32,386 bases of DNA from Treponema sp. (GTDB taxonomy: Bacteria > Spirochaetota > Spirochaetia > Treponematales > Treponemataceae). Where the stretch lies: the NCBI GenBank assembly GCA_024691105.1, contig JAILNY010000117.1:1-32386 (forward strand), read 5' to 3'. Below the pieces are notes generated by a model. The model did not search any database. It saw nothing but the letters and a program-made list of their open reading frames with translations, and was not told where the DNA came from. This document shows positions 32,230-32,386 of this stretch, piece by piece. The translations under genes were made by a program, and so were the position numbers. How positions within the stretch are numbered: the stretch's first letter is position 1; every line of letters begins with the position of its first letter.

Positions 32230-32386
32230 ATGATTTTAGATGAATATTATTCCGAAATAACAAAACGTTACGGACACATAAAACGTGCCCGGGGAAATTT
32301 TCTCTATACAGAAAGCGGAGAGCGTTTAACAGACTTATATCTTGAGAACGGTCGTGCAATTCTTGGATGGGGAAACAAAAATGGCA
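32230..32386 (+). CDS. Class III aminotransferase-like protein, N-terminus (partial)
   Basis: The first ~52 residues of a gene running off the right edge. They contain RGNFLYTESGERLTDLYLE and NGRAILGWG, the N-terminal signature of a PLP-dependent class III aminotransferase subgroup. The catalytic Lys region lies outside the window, so substrate and exact family cannot be given. The ATG follows a likely promoter almost directly. Confidence 0.6.
   Translation, partial: MILDEYYSEITKRYGHIKRARGNFLYTESGERLTDLYLENGRAILGWGNKNG

Noticed and set aside
1..32386. CRISPR array, prophage or integrative element
   Set aside because: No regularly spaced repeats, phage structural genes, integrase or att-like tRNA junctions were seen.

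Overview
This 32.4 kb window looks like chromosomal DNA of a host-associated spirochaete, most likely a gut or rumen Treponema. The grounds are moderate-to-low GC with A/T-rich intergenic DNA, relaxed lipoprotein signal peptides, several methyl-accepting receptors, a propeller-type adenylate cyclase, an MglB-like lipoprotein and an Rpn-family PD-(D/E)XK protein. Genus assignment is inference from protein character, because no rRNA or tRNA gene is present.

Layout. 1-4.7 kb: the 3' end of purC, a DTW-domain tRNA-modification enzyme, an unrecognised membrane protein on the minus strand, and a divergent pair made of a pyridoxamine/pyridoxal kinase (minus) and a PNPOx-fold flavoprotein (plus) coupled to a small secreted protein. 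4.8-11.3 kb (minus): a chemoreceptor, then a two-gene unit of a beta-propeller/Y_Y_Y/adenylate cyclase receptor and a urea/amide-type ABC binding lipoprotein with no permease genes. 11.4-11.66 kb: an independently promoted and terminated ~200-nt transcript, probably a structured RNA, with a 15-codon ORF inside it. 11.7-15.3 kb (plus): a chagasin-type (I42) inhibitor lipoprotein, a second chemoreceptor and a galactose/glucose-binding-like lipoprotein. 15.4-22.9 kb (plus): deoD and an AddB/AddA helicase-nuclease pair. 22.9-25.0 kb (minus): a PfoR-like EIIC membrane protein, a small multi-TM protein and a decayed Rhs/YD-repeat toxin tip. 25.2-29.0 kb (plus): an Rpn-family nuclease/transposase-like gene, thioredoxin and an HrpB-type helicase. 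29.2-32.4 kb (plus): a possible short RNA, an HPt protein, a response regulator, dGTPase, GTP cyclohydrolase I and the start of a class III aminotransferase-like gene.

Themes. (1) Two signalling receptors each sit with an orphan periplasmic binding lipoprotein and no transporter: cyclase with UrtA-like protein, and MCP with MglB-like protein. This suggests ligand-presenting proteins for sensing. (2) Four promoters (deoD, HPt, folE, aminotransferase) place the predicted transcription start at or within about 2 nt of the ATG with no Shine-Dalgarno, so the mRNAs may be leaderless. (3) The Rhs relic at 24.66-25.04 kb ends 3 nt before an intact small membrane protein, the arrangement of a toxin and its immunity gene; the toxin frame has three internal stops while the neighbour stays open. 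No CRISPR array, complete insertion sequence, tRNA or rRNA was seen.
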